A stretch of 64,000 nt of DNA, taken from Cheilinus undulatus (Eukaryota > Chordata > Actinopteri > Labriformes > Labridae). The notes under the pieces were generated by a model. That model saw only the letters and a program-made list of their open reading frames with translations, searched no databases and was not told the DNA's origin. How positions within the stretch are numbered: the stretch's first letter is position 1; every line of letters begins with the position of its first letter. Shown piece by piece: positions 1-10,485 of this stretch. The stretch lies in the NCBI RefSeq assembly GCF_018320785.1, contig NC_054886.1, positions 2,629,177 to 2,693,176 on the forward strand. The letters run 5' to 3'. The translations under genes and the position numbers were made by a program.

Positions 1-111
1 TGGGAAGCACTTGCCCTGAAGCACAAGTAGGCAAAAACCTTAGCATCAGACCCTCCTCTTCATCTCTCCATCATCTTAAATCTACTTTCACTTTTGACTT
101 TTAAAACTTAC

Positions 112-322
112 TGTTCCTCAGACAGTCAGCCAGCTTGTTCTGCTTCATTCTCCTCAGGAAGTTCTCTGTGATCTTCAGAAAAGCCTCTCTGCTGCTCCTC
201 TGCTCTTCATCTTCACCAACCAACTCATCCTCACTGGGACATTCTGGGTTATCCTGACTCAGAGCCTTCTGAAGTCTCTTCAGTTCCTTCTTCACAAAGA
301 TGATAATGTTCTCCTCCAGCAG
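112..322 (-). CDS. NLRC3-like NLR, third coding exon (helical segment before FISNA/NACHT)
   Basis: The exon begins at a TTCCAG acceptor with L-L-E-E-N-I-I-I-F-V-K-K-E-L and runs through an acidic EDELVGEDEEQRSSREAF stretch to FLRRMKQNKLADCLRN, ending at a GTAAGT donor with one base of the next codon. This LLEENI...FLRRM block is a hallmark of teleost NLR-C genes and precedes the fish-specific NACHT-associated (FISNA) domain. The following exons are not in the window, so function cannot be judged from here. Spliced with the two upstream exons the frame stays open for roughly 290 codons. An alternative is a truncated NLR pseudogene; only the sequence left of base 1 could tell. Confidence 0.8.
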
Positions 323-444
323 CTGGAACACAAAGAGAAAGTAAATGTTTAGAGGACAGCCTGGGTTTGACCTGACAGACTGATAGAAAAGAGTTTAGAA
401 AGATCTCTACATAGATGTGCTCCACCATAAACTGAGGTACACAC

Positions 445-520
445 CATAAATATGGAGTCCAGCTCTGTTTTCTGCTGTTTGGACTGATCTCTGAAGAACT
501 CTGATGGTTCCTGCTGAACT
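445..520 (-). CDS. NLRC3-like NLR, second coding exon
   Basis: A 76-base exon bounded by a TTTCTACAG acceptor and an ATG|GTGTGT donor. Read with the incoming split Gln codon it encodes V-Q-Q-E-P-S-E-F-F-R-D-Q-S-K-Q-Q-K-T-E-L followed by DSIFM. This matches the short linker segment that follows the N-terminal repeats in fish NLRs. It joins in phase 0 to the exon at 112-322. The intron separating it from exon 1 is about 5.8 kb and full of transposon relics, whereas the next intron is only 122 bases. Confidence 0.8.
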
Positions 521-3430
521 CTGTAGAAACAAAATCAGCTTTAAGGACATTTAACCACACAGCTTTAAAGGTCAACAACATGGCACGGCTTAAATGTAGG
601 GGCTTTAAATCATTATTACAATTTTACTATGGGATGGATGTATGCATGTTGAAAGAGATCAGTTCATCAATAACTAACCCCTTAACACCTCTGAATTGAA
701 ACCCCATCGGTTCAAAGGAGGTCTCCGAAATCTTGGCAGTCTGCTGTGGTGGTCCCTAGACTCAAAGACGGAGACCTTCCTCTTGTCAACTACAGGCTAC
801 TTTACAGAGTTTGATCTCTGCTCCATCATGACCCTGAAAAACAACAAATGTTTAATTACAGAATTGTTTATATAGAGATAATTTTATATGTAGAAGATAT
901 GTTTAATATAGAGAGGATATGAATAATTAGGGAGATCATATGTAAATCGTAAGGGTGTGATGAGACTTATTTCACGAGATGAGATTTTACACTTTTTTTG
1001 ATTATGGAAAAAAATACATGAGTGGAAAATACGTCCTTTATACAGCTGAAGGTTATAATTTCAAAGTAATTCATGTCTATTCAGAAATGTTTAAACTAAC
1101 TTCTCTTGTACTGAATAAGCCATCAATGCTTACACAGTTTGTTCAACTCTGAGTCAAACTGAACATTTTACTGCTCTTTAAATCAGAACTTTCATTTTAA
1201 TAGTCTACCATCTTTAATTCACCACATTGTCCCCTCATTGCTACAATTATAAGTAGAAAAAAATCATCTAGAATTTTTTTTAAGTTTTCGAAAAACTGTT
1301 TACAACAGACTGAAATATAAAGAGCTGCATGAGTAAAACTATTTCTCATCCTCTTTAAGGACATTCATATTTTAAACACTAAAGAAATCTTTCTGACAAT
1401 AAAAAGTTTGCTTTTTTACAGTGATTTACAGAAACAGATTATTTTATTGTTTGGTGGTCGTTTCTCTGATAGGAGCGCTGACAGTGTTGGACACGACACA
1501 CAGATGAGTGTGTGTGTTAATGTGTGTGCTCTGCTCTGCCTGTCAGACAACAAGCAGGGCGCGTTTAACTGGCGCTAAAACTTCAGTCTTAGAGTTAACA
1601 GTGGTCTCAATAGTCGTGTTTCCATCAGGGGGTCCGGTTTGATTCAGTATGGTTTGGTATGGTTTGGTACGCTATACCTCAAAATAGTTAGCATTTCCAC
1701 AGACACCTGTGCTCTCACTTGGTGGGCAGCTGTAAAGGCTATGAATGTGAAGTCACAGTCAGCGTGAGTCTGCTGGTCCAGCCGCAGAGTTGTAGAAAGG
1801 ATGAGAGACGGAAATCAGTAGGGAATAAGCATCAAACAGCTTTATTTCAGCTGAAAGTGCATTAAAAAATAACTAAAAATTATGTTAACTGCTGTCAGTA
1901 CAGATCCTCAGCTGATGGAATACATGATCTCGTTTGAAAATATTCTGCAGCCTTGAAGTTTAACAAACATGTTCACCAACAGAGCAATGTTTTCAGAAGT
2001 TACCTGAAGTAAGAAGTAGATTAATAACTACTTCTAGTACAGAGAATTTGTTCTAAGGCTTCATACTGTCAAGTGGATCCTAGTTTGATGTCACAGATCA
2101 GGCCTGTGTCTCAGGTTAGACCCCCCATAGAGAGGAGGTTTGGGCTTCAGCAGGAAGTCAGGCCTCAGAGACACTGTAGGAGATGACAAAATGGTGCTGC
2201 AAGTAGTCATGATGATAAAAAGGGAGGCCAGAATAACAACTTCAAGCCAGAATAACAAAACAGCATTTATTGATCTTTAAGTATCATCAAAATAGCTTAT
2301 GCAGCACAGCATTTACTAAACACACAGTATAAGTATTAAGTTTGATCAAAAAGTGCTTATGTGTAACAAAAAGGTAAGCTCCGGTAAAGGATAGCAGCTC
2401 TGCTCAGAGACAGCTGGTAGAAAAGGAGAAATTCAGAGGAGCTGTTAGAGAAAAGCAGAAGCCCTAGGCTGAGAAAGCAGAAGTAACTCAAGAGCCGTTA
2501 GCAAGAGAGGGGGCCAAACTGTTTGTGTGTAGTCCTTACCATTAGTGTATGTACAACAAGGCCGCACCCTGGCCGAGGGGAGAGGAAAAGTATGCAAATA
2601 TGATAAATATGAATAATGTAGCATGTATCCCTATAAAAAGGAGAGACACAAAGCAGAAGTAGTCAGTTTTGGGGCAGCACTTTTCAAGCAAGATCGATCT
2701 ACCCAGTTTGAGGACCACATCGGGGGAATCAAGCTCTCAAAAAGTGGTTCAAATCTCGCTGAGACATTACTGCTTTTTTGAGCTGATCTCTGAACATTTT
2801 TCTGAGAGAGTTTGGGGAAGACGAGAAGAGACTTTGGACAGTGCTTCCAGTATTTTTCCCTCTGGTTGTAGACTGAGTATTAGACTTTTCCAAATTTTTT
2901 AATTACAAGGTTTTCTTCGTCCCCCTTCTCCCTCTGCATGCTGCGGAGGTAGAAGAGGCTTTTTTGGGACCTTGCACCATCGAGGGTCCTGAAGTAGAGG
3001 CCTCTGAGCTGCTGAGGGCTAAAAGGAGGAAGGGCATTGGCCACGCTCTCACTCGTCTCCTCTCTGCCAAATTAGGAAGACTCTTCTACAAAATAAGGAC
3101 TTCAAATTGAACTGGCTCAGCTAAAAGAACAGGTTGTAATAAGTAATGAGTTTATTTCATTTTATTTTGATCTTTTATTATTATTAATCATCATTATTGT
3201 GATTTTAAGATTTTAGATTTTTAATCAGCAATTTTTTTTTATTGTAACCAATCAGCATTTATTCAAAGATTTTGATTTGTATGCTATGGCCATGCTAAAT
3301 TGCAATTAAAGTAATTAAACTGCATTTAAAGTACAGAATTAAGACTTTTTACTTCACACACCTCAATGTAATGTGGTCTCAGGTGGTGTGCATGTAACTG
3401 ACCTATGGTTCTAATAGGTTGCTCTAGCCT
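521..3430. other. NLR first intron, 3' half: no gene recognised
   Basis: AT-rich intronic DNA. A stretch near 1615-1680 with repeated GGTTTGGTATGG motifs and a 'gtttccatc' start looks like the end of a common fish MITE. A TATAAAAAGG box at about 2632, preceded by a GC-richer stretch and followed by short purine-rich leader-like sequence, could be part of an old LTR, but I could not define TG/CA ends or target duplications. No open frame above background is convincing. Confidence 0.4.
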
Positions 3431-3658
3431 AATTAAATTAAAACAGGTCCTTGGGATCATTTTTCCAGATCTCTAACAATTTTCCCGGCAACCAACAAAT
3501 GCACGGATCATGAGAAAGTAGCTGTCGTTAACAAATGTGTACGCCGGTGAATTATCATTCCGGCTATTCAATGATTTTCATGGGTGTAGGAGGCAGGGCA
3601 GGCATTTGGAAGTAAACAGTTAGGCAGCTGGGCCCAGTACTCTCGCCTCCAGCGACAC

Positions 3659-4106
3659 ATGCAACACGTGCACTGGAACCTGAACATGTGGAGGAACGTT
3701 ATGTTCAGCGATGAGTCCAGATTCTGCCTATGGCAGTTGGATCGTAGGGTCAAAGTGCGGAGAAGACGTGGAGAACGCTATTCTGAATGCTGCACCGATA
3801 GAGTAACATCTTTAGGTGGAGGCAGTGAGATGGTGTGGGGCTGCATCTTCCTCACTGGAAAAACCAGGCTTGTCATCATTGGAGGAAATCTCAGTGCAGA
3901 GAGATATGGAGATGAGAGTCTGCAACCAGTGGCAATCCCATATCTCCACAGTCTGGGACTGAACTCTATCCTTCAAGATGACAACACTCGCCCCCACAGA
4001 TCGGGGTTTATCAGAGACTACCTCCAGAATATGGGAGTGGGGAGGATGGAATGACCCGCCAGCAGTCCTGGCCTAAACCCCATCGAACTCTTGTGCGATC
4101 AGCGTG
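3659..4106 (+). pseudogene. Tc1-type transposase, C-terminal part, broken
   Basis: IS630/Tc1 DD34E catalytic domain. Visible landmarks are W-N-L-N-M-W, FSDESRF (first catalytic Asp), LQDDNTRPH (second Asp) and SPGLNPIELL (catalytic Glu; the usual Asp of SPDLNP is Gly). A TGA at about 4052-4054 falls where the family has Trp just before the PAxSPDLNP motif, so the frame is ended before the Glu. The sequence upstream of the first Asp is lost and the C-terminal tail is replaced by the 31-bp array. It cannot encode an active transposase. The stop is most simply explained by a single G-to-A change. Confidence 0.75.
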
Positions 4107-4541
4107 CAGGCTGGTGACCAGCATGAGGAGAAGGTGCCAGGCTGGTGACCAGCATGAGGAGAAGGAGCCAGGCTGGTGACCAGCATGAGGAGGAGGTGCA
4201 AGGCTGGTGACCAGCATGAGGAGAAGGTGCCAGGCTGGTGACCAGCATGAGGAGAAGGAGCCAGGCTGGTGACCAGCATGAGGAGAAGGTGCCAGGCTGG
4301 TGACCAGCATGAGGAGAAGGAGCCAGGCTGGTGAACAGCATGAGAAAGAGGAGCCAGGCTGGTGACCAGCATAAGGAGGAGGTGCCAGGCTGGTGACCAG
4401 CATGAGGAGAAGGAGCCAGGCTGGTGAACAGCATGAGGAGGAGGAGCCAGGCTGGTGACCAGCATGAGGAGGAGGAGCCAGGCTGGAGACCAGCATGAGG
4501 AGGAGGAGCCAGGCTGGAGACCAGCATGAGAAAGAGGAGCC
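4107..4541. repeat. 31-bp minisatellite, 14 copies
   Basis: Fourteen head-to-tail units of 31 bp (consensus start CAGGCTGGTGACCAGC) plus a partial fifteenth. Variation is concentrated in the last ten bases (GAGAAGGTGC, GAGAAGGAGC or GAGGAGGAGC). Because 31 is not a multiple of 3, each frame cycles through the others, and all three minus-strand frames happen to stay open across it. Those long frames are by-products of the repeat. The array begins exactly where the transposase C-terminus should continue, so the unit was probably amplified from the transposon itself. Confidence 0.95.
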
Positions 4542-4970
4542 AGGCTGCTGTGGCTGTGTATGGTTCTTCCACACTGAGGTTCCTGTTTGTTAAATGAATA
4601 AATTGATAAATAGCTAATATGTCTTGTATCTTCAAACTTCAATCATCTAATCCACCAAACACCAAACACCAAACAAGAGTCAATGGCAGAATCAGCTGTT
4701 TGGCATTGGCAGAGAAGATTTGGCAAACTTTCATGGGTGCAACCCACATACTCAGCTCTGCTGCTCATCTTTCTAATGCATGTTCCTTACAAATGTGGCT
4801 CCATTCAAAAGGGTAATAAACAGGCTTTCCAACGGTATAAGATTTATTACCAAGAAGCATTGTTGCAAGAAAGAAATAATGTACCAAACACAAATTTACT
4901 TACTTTTTGTGCTAAGTTTATATAAATTTTTATATAGAGAGGATATGATTATATGGAGATATGTTTATAT

Positions 4971-5290
4971 AGGCTGTGTCTGAAACCCATCACTCACTAC
5001 ACTCTAGCCACTATACAGGGAGCAGCAAAGAGTGGATGACTTTAAAACAAAAAGGATTTTGGACACTACTCTGGCAGCGGGCGATTGCCGTCTCACAGTT
5101 AAAGCAACAACAGCTCATAAATTTCCATGACAACTGCTGAGGATCAAAATTAACGGTAAAATTTCACTGAAAACTGATACCAAATGTATTGTTTTGTTGT
5201 TGTTGTTTTTAAATAAAAATAGATAACTAATACATAAAAAGTTGTTTTTTTTTGTTTTGTTTTTTTACTTTAGTGGCAAAACCGAAGAGA
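4971..5290 (+). mobile_element. ISL2EU-like MITE fragment, copy 1
   Basis: Starts with a GGCTGTGTCTGAAA terminus and contains GGATTTTGGACACTACTCTGG followed by a block (CGTCTCACAGTT, TGAGGATCAAAATTAACGG) that recurs at 7590-7770 in the same order. The 'GTGTCCGAAATC ... ACTATATAG' type end is typical of ISL2EU/Harbinger-related fish elements. Its distal end is not recognisable. Confidence 0.5.
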
Positions 5291-5309
5291 TCGACCGGGG
5301 ATGTAGGGA

Positions 5310-5530
5310 TGGAGCAGGTCTTAGGATATAATCAGGCACCTGCCCATGAAGGGCTCTATAGACACAAACAAGGATCTTAGAATGAATTTGGAGGCTGATT
5401 GGGAGCCAATGTAAGGAAATAAAACTGGAGTGATGTGATCTGTCCTAGTGGACCTACTCAGCAATCTTCCAGCAGCATTTTCAACCATTTTTAACTGATT
5501 AAAGGGGGATTTGGGAAAATATAAAAGCAT
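5310..5530 (-). mobile_element. LINE (L2/CR1-like) 3' RT fragment
   Basis: The minus strand encodes N-A-A-G-R-L-L-S-R-S-T-R-T-D-H-I-T-P-V-L, recognisable as the 'NAAARLL..T....HITPVL' segment near the C-terminus of L2/CR1-type LINE polyproteins. It is short and broken. The flanking stretch to 6310 shows no other recognisable feature. Confidence 0.45.
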
Positions 5531-6310
5531 GAATGAGCATTTCTAACTCAGCGTGAGACCTGATAGATTTCAGTTTGGATGTTTCTAACATGATGAGACA
5601 AGAACGGGCCAGGGATTAGACATTTTGGTCAAAAAGTTCAGATAATCTACAGCATCATCTGTAGAAAACAATCACTGAAAAGGTTCACATTTGGCTTGAG
5701 ACTTCGCACTCTCATGAATGAATAGAGGGACAGTGCTTCTTCCTCTCTGACTGATCAGCTGCTGATAGATGATAATAGAGCTGGGGGAATTTCAATCATT
5801 CATTGATCAAGGATAGCTACAGATTATAATAAAAGAAAATAAAATAGAAACGTAAAGGATACACAAAGGAAATGTCACCGGCAAACGCCATATGCTTTAT
5901 GTTGCCTTTTATGTGGAATTAAAAAAGAAGTTTTTTGTAAATTCCAATATACCACGACTTATCCCGTGCTAATACCAACACCAAACAGTGAAGTGAGGAG
6001 AGCATTTCTATTTTTTTATCAGAGCTCTCCAGGTATTACTAATCCTGTATAATAGTTGAATAGGCTTACTTGGCTCAATAAGTGACATATTTTGAAATGT
6101 ATAACATACAACAGGACATATAAACTAGTGTAATGTTGGGAATAAAAATGCCTTTATTATAAGGGCCCCTTGAGAATGCTCTGCCCCTTTTCTCATTTCT
6201 GGTTTTATTACCAGGATATCAGAGAGAAACATGTGGGGACTGTGACAACTCTAGTTCTGAAGACACAAAGAGCTAAATCCTGACAGTTCAGAGGTTAAAG
6301 AGAAGTTCTC
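5531..6310. other. NLR first intron, 5' end: nothing recognised
   Basis: AT-rich intronic sequence without an open frame or clear repeat boundary. The splice donor of NLR exon 1 lies at 6313-6314. Confidence 0.4.
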
Positions 6311-6314
6311 TTAC

Positions 6315-6895
6315 TGTGGATCTGAGGGTCTGGGTCCACTACTGAAGTTTGGAGGGTAACCTTTAGAACTGTCACTCTTCACTGAGACACCGCTGGGAAA
6401 AGAGGAAGATGGTCTTGGTACTGGTCCACTGCTGAAGAATGGATTTTCCATTTTAGACCTGTCACTCTTCACAGAGACACCGCTGGAAAAAGGGGAAGAT
6501 GGTCTTGGTACTGGTCCACTGCTGAAGAATGGATTTTCCATTTTAGACCTGTCACTCTTCACAGAGACACTGCTGGAAAAAGAGGACATTAGTTCTGGTC
6601 CTGGTCCATTACTGAAGACTGGATTTTCCAATTTAGACCAGTCACTCTTCACAGAGACACCACTGGAAAAAGAGGACATTAGTTCTGGTCCTGGTCCATT
6701 ACTGAAGTCTGGAGGGTTACCTTTAGACCTGTCACTCTTCACAGAGACACCACTGGAAAAAGAGGACATTAGTTCTGGTCCTGGTCCATTACTGAAGACT
6801 GGATTTTCCATTTCAGACCAGTCAGTCTTCACAGAGACACCGCTGGAAGGAGGAGGCTCTCCTCTGTCCTCTTGGTCTCCTCGGTCACTCATCAT
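6315..6895 (-). CDS. NLRC3-like NLR, first coding exon (N-terminal repeat region)
   Basis: This is the first coding exon of a fish-expanded NLR (NACHT/LRR) innate immune receptor. It opens with MMSDRGDQEDRGE and then holds six tandem copies of a ~30-residue unit built on S-G-V-S-V-K-S-D-x-S, an aromatic-Ser pair and a Gly-Pro turn. That repeat is characteristic of the disordered N-terminus of teleost NLR-C (NLRC3-like) proteins. The exon ends at a GTAAGA donor after two bases of a Gln codon, and the exon at 445-520 supplies the third base, so the splice phase fits. The start is one of two adjacent ATGs (6893-6895 or 6890-6892); upstream sequence is lost in the N gap after about 36 bases. No stop or frameshift is visible. 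The NACHT and LRR exons would lie beyond the left edge. Repeat copies are nearly identical, which suggests recent homogenisation or possible collapse during assembly. Confidence 0.8.
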
Positions 6896-6931
6896 CTTTA
6901 GTCCAGATTGTGCAGAGAACGATGCAGAACA

Positions 6932-7031
6932 NNNNNNNNNNNNNNNNNNNNNNNNNNNNNNNNNNNNNNNNNNNNNNNNNNNNNNNNNNNNNNNNNNNNN
7001 NNNNNNNNNNNNNNNNNNNNNNNNNNNNNNN
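6932..7031. other. Assembly gap (100 N)
   Basis: Exactly 100 consecutive Ns, the conventional size for a gap of unknown length. It separates the NLR start from a transposon-derived YqaJ frame, so the NLR 5' UTR and promoter are not visible and the true distance is unknown. Confidence 1.
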
Positions 7032-7447
7032 ATCCCAAAGGTAGGACCTGCATTTGGGTCAAACACCTTTGCATCTAGGATAGCTCCAAGATGAGGAGGA
7101 TCAGGATGAACGACATGGCCACAGGGTGAGACATTTACATGGAACATTTTTGAGTACTGTTCTAGCACTTGGGGTTCATGCTCAAGGCCCCTATTCATTG
7201 CACCAGTCTGTCTACCTCCTTTCAGTATACGTGCTGCCAGTGCTTGACCAGAGGACTCCCCCTGTATGTGGCAAACCTCATAGAACCTGCTGGCTGGTAC
7301 TCTGAGCAACTGGCACTTAGACTGCTCTTGTGTCCCCTCCTCAATCATACCTGAAGTCTCTGGAGTGACAGTCAGGCTCTCCAAAAAGAAGAAATGGTTG
7401 TAGTTGGCGACAAAGTGCACAGCAGTGGGGGGTTTGCTACCATCCAT
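7032..7447 (-). pseudogene. YqaJ-type exonuclease fragment, transposon-derived, cut by gap
   Basis: A 138-codon open frame reading left into the gap. The recognisable part is R-I-L-K-G-G-R-Q-T-G-A-M-N-R-G-L-E-H-E-P, then V-L-E-Q-Y, G-H-V-V-H-P and LGAILDAKVFDPN. This resembles the start of the YqaJ viral-recombinase (lambda-exonuclease-like) nuclease fold, where an N-terminal Arg and the 'G...E' pair precede the metal-binding Asp of an 'L.aspDg' motif. Here the last reads LGAILDA. In teleosts such proteins are common in ISL2EU-type DNA transposons, and an ISL2EU-like terminus lies upstream at 8216. The catalytic core beyond the Asp is lost in the Ns. A domesticated host gene is possible but not supported. 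Confidence 0.5.
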
Positions 7448-7588
7448 AGGAAGTCTGGGAAATGCTGGGGCACCTCAGTGTTTGACATGACTTGTGACTA
7501 CAACAGGAGGACACTGGTATGAAAGAGGTGAACCTCGTGGCACAAGTCCAAACCTGGATTCAACCACCTGGACTCAACTGCAAAACAC

Positions 7589-8216
7589 AAAAATGATTTC
7601 GGACACTACTCTGGCTGAGGGCGATGACGTCATCGCCGTCTCACAATTTAAACGTATAGCAGCAGCGGCTCGTAAATTTCCTTGACAACAGCTGAGGATC
7701 GAAATTAACGGTAGAATTTCAATAAAAACTGCCACAAAATGTAACGTATTTTCACAAAAAATAGATATACTAATAGATAAAAAAGTTGTCTCTATAGTGA
7801 CAACATAATATACATTTTTGTGTGTATTATCACTTATTTTTGCATAAAGCTGATGGTCTCTTGTAATCATCATAGGGGGAAAAAGTTACTCCGTTTTGAA
7901 TCCTTAATATTATCTTACAGATTTGGCAAAACCAATAAACAAAAAAGCATTTTAAAAAGTTTTCAAATATGTTCCTGTGCTCTTCTCGTTCGTCCGTCAT
8001 GCTTGAGAGCAGCGACCGCGATGCATTATGGTAAATATTGCTGAGCTAGTGACCATCGGTTGTTCACTACTTTTCACAATGCATTGTGGGATAGAATGAG
8101 TGCACTATATAGTGAATAACAATGCTCACTCAGAATTCGGACACTACTACAAAATGGCGTATTCACTGTATAGTGCACTATATAGTGAATAGGGAGTGAT
8201 TTTGGACACGGCCATA
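7589..8216. mobile_element. ISL2EU-like MITE, copy 2
   Basis: The right end carries two blocks of the palindromic core CACTATATAGTGAATA and finishes with GGGAGTGATTTTGGACACGGCC. The left part (TTTCGGACACTACTCTGG, then the block shared with 4971-5290) is the same family. Internal sequence is non-coding. The strict left terminus is missing or mutated. Confidence 0.6.
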
Positions 8217-9020
8217 GACACGGTCGGCGTCGCGTCACAGTTGCGTCATAGATGGGGGCGGGGCATTTCAAGGGGGAAAACAATCCTTTCCCCCTCGCCC
8301 GCAGCACTGTCAGCCCGGGATTTTAAATTCTGATATATATGCTAACCACTAAAATGTCACACATTGATTCCTTACAGCTAATTGACAGAGACAAAACATT
8401 AAGAAATTACTCTAATAGGATCTGATTCTTGTCCGTATCTTATTAAAGAGTGGACGAATGATCCTATTCAATGGCCTGATGTGTCATTCCCTGACATCTT
8501 CTGCTACCTGGTTGAATCACCCGGTAAGAGGCAAAATCACGTTTACTGATAAATTAAACCTGTCATAATTTCAATGTCTGACAAGGAAATAAGTACATTT
8601 TAGTGAATTACAGTTGGGAGAAATTGAAAAATGAAGCAAAACGGAAACACTGAGACTGCAGTTTCTGCTTTTGATAGAATTTTTAATGTGGTGATGCCGA
8701 TGGCGGTGCATTTTCATACCTCTTTAGGATTTGTTGAATATTCATGAACTATTTACAAGTCGACCAATGGCTGTATGCTGACGGCCCATCACGCCCACAT
8801 ATCCAAAATGACGTCATTGCCCCGCCCACATATCTGAAATTACATTTCTACTAGTAACAATTCCTTTTCAACATGTGGAAATTCAATTGTAGATATCTGT
8901 AATAATGATTCTTACTAGTAAAAATTCAATTACAGATATCTGCAAATGAGTTTCTACATGTCGAAATGTACAAATATATTTGTAATGTGTACAATTATAT
9001 TGTCGTCATCTTGTCAGAGA
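8217..9020. other. Intergenic: GC-rich patch and short palindromic MITE-like repeats
   Basis: 8217-8310 is unusually GC- and CpG-rich. 8840-8960 holds two copies of a motif ACTAGTAA.AATTC with GATATCTG nearby, like the ends of a small fold-back element. No gene seen. Confidence 0.35.
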
Positions 9021-9480
9021 AATCAGCTTTCTCTCATTCTAAAACTCATGAAGGGATTTGGTTTATTAGAAACAACCTCCTAGAGCGACTAATTTACATA
9101 ATGGGAAACTAGATGCTTATATGGAATTATGGAGTCCTTTTTTGACACAGACTGAGGAATCTCAGACCAAGGAGACCTAATCTAAATCATTACAGTGCCC
9201 TGGGTTCGACTGGCTTAAGGGAGGGGGGAGGGAGGGAAGAAAAGTTAAAAAAAACAAGTTTCCTTCAAGATTGGTCATACTGCTTGCTATTTTGCATACA
9301 CTTATGGTTTTGTTTTAATGCACTTTACTTTTCGATCTGTTGTGACTTATAGGAAATGCCTTACTTATTTACTTACTATGTTTTTATTTTTTTAAATGAA
9401 TTCCATGTTTTAATTCATTGTGTGCATTATTGGCACTATTATTGTTTAAGATGATTGTTTGTGAAGGAAACAATAAAATT
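9021..9480 (+). mobile_element. L1-Tx1 type LINE, 3' tail
   Basis: The plus strand encodes K-L-D-A-Y-M-E-L-W-S-P-F-L just before a TAA near 9178. This is the 'W.PF' C-terminal ending common to L1/Tx1 ORF2 proteins in fish. A G-rich then T-rich 3' UTR follows, ending with AATAAAATTTAAATTGG and an A-rich run. The rest of the LINE is absent (5' truncation). Confidence 0.5.
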
Positions 9481-9784
9481 TAAATTGGAAAAAAAGAATG
9501 TGTTTCCTAAAATCCTGGTAAATACTCCAGCTGCAAACGGGCTTGATATAAAATTACTTCTGGTTTCTCTGCACTACTTAAGCTTCATCTGCATTCCTTT
9601 CTCTGCATTATTGGTGGTGGCCACCTGCCTATCTCTCTGGGAAAAAAAAAAAAAAATCTTTTAGGAACAGAGCAACATAAGTGTTCATTATATGAGAACA
9701 GGTCAAGAAGACCGTCATAGTCACTGAATTAGAAATAAAAGTGCAGCGTTTCCATCAATCATTCACCATCACAATCATCATCAG

Positions 9785-10485
9785 AAAGGCTGGACTCCAA
9801 AAGAGGCTTAAACGCAATCAATCAAGCAAGGTCACCTTTCAGGTCTTTGGACCCCGCGAATGCCGAACCATCCTAAATACATTATAACATATTTACTCAA
9901 AAAGGGTCACCTTTTAGGTCTTATGACCCCGAAAAGGTTGGACACCCAAAAGTTTAATCACAGTTAAATTAGCAAGTTTACCTTTCAGGTCATTTAAATG
10001 TCCACATGTCACCCCTAAAAAGGTTTAAACATATTCAATCAAGCAAGGTCTGTGGTGTATTCGGACCGTGAGTTTTATTTTGTATTTTATTTTGATGATA
10101 CTTCCGGTCGCCGGCTGCCGGCGTCCGTTGTTTTGTTGGGTAACTCGTCAGTGCTTCTCCTGAGGTTCACCATCCCCCACGGCGCTGCGGAGTAGGATCA
10201 CACCTGCTGCATCCAATCTCGACTACCTACAAGAGGCTGCTCGTGATTTTCTGCAGTGCCAGAGTTTTGCTCTTACTCACCTGTGTGCCTCACTCCACGC
10301 TCACCTGCAGCTTTGTACAGCACTCTCTCCCACGACGATTCACTCCCTGGACCTTCCCCTAGTCTCAATAAAACCTTTAAAACTGCTTCATCATCTGCAT
10401 TTTGGGTTCAAACACCACTCACACGCAACAAAGGTCACCTTTCAGGTCTTTGGACCCCGGAAAGGCCGGACCTCCAAAACAGGTT
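9785..10485. repeat. ~73-bp tandem repeat, about four degenerate units, split by a solo LTR
   Basis: Units begin AAGGTCACCTTTCAGGTC and continue ..TTTGGACCCCG.AAAGG. They start near 9829, 9903, 9974 and 10431, with the first six bases of the fourth unit also preserved before the LTR at 10045. The repeats have drifted considerably. Confidence 0.75.
10051..10430 (+). mobile_element. Solo LTR, 380 bp, 6-bp target duplication
   Basis: Begins TGTGGTGTAT and ends ACACGCAACA, so it has the TG...CA termini of an LTR. The identical hexamer AAGGTC flanks both sides (10045-10050 and 10431-10436), and that hexamer occurs once per unit of the host tandem repeat. An AATAAA signal at about 10368 followed by a CTGCATTTTGGGTTC block near the 3' end fits a teleost Gypsy-type LTR in plus orientation. 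No internal retroelement sequence remains, so it arose by LTR-LTR recombination. Confidence 0.8.

Larger units (their letters stand above)
3560..4925 (+). mobile_element. Tc1/mariner relic (first family), expanded by an internal minisatellite
   Basis: The segment carries the C-terminal half of a Tc1 transposase, then a 31-bp tandem array, then a 3' non-coding stretch (ACCAAACACC motifs, TTTCCAACGG) of the kind found at the end of teleost Tc1 elements. The N-terminal helix-turn-helix region is missing, so the copy is 5' truncated. Terminal inverted repeats were not resolved, so the borders are approximate. It lies in the first intron of the NLR gene, on the opposite strand. Confidence 0.65.

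Noticed and set aside
4011-4642. Three overlapping minus-strand frames of 178-189 codons rich in Ser/Pro/His
   Set aside because: Open only because the 31-bp repeat cycles through frames; all three have the same low-complexity peptide in different order.
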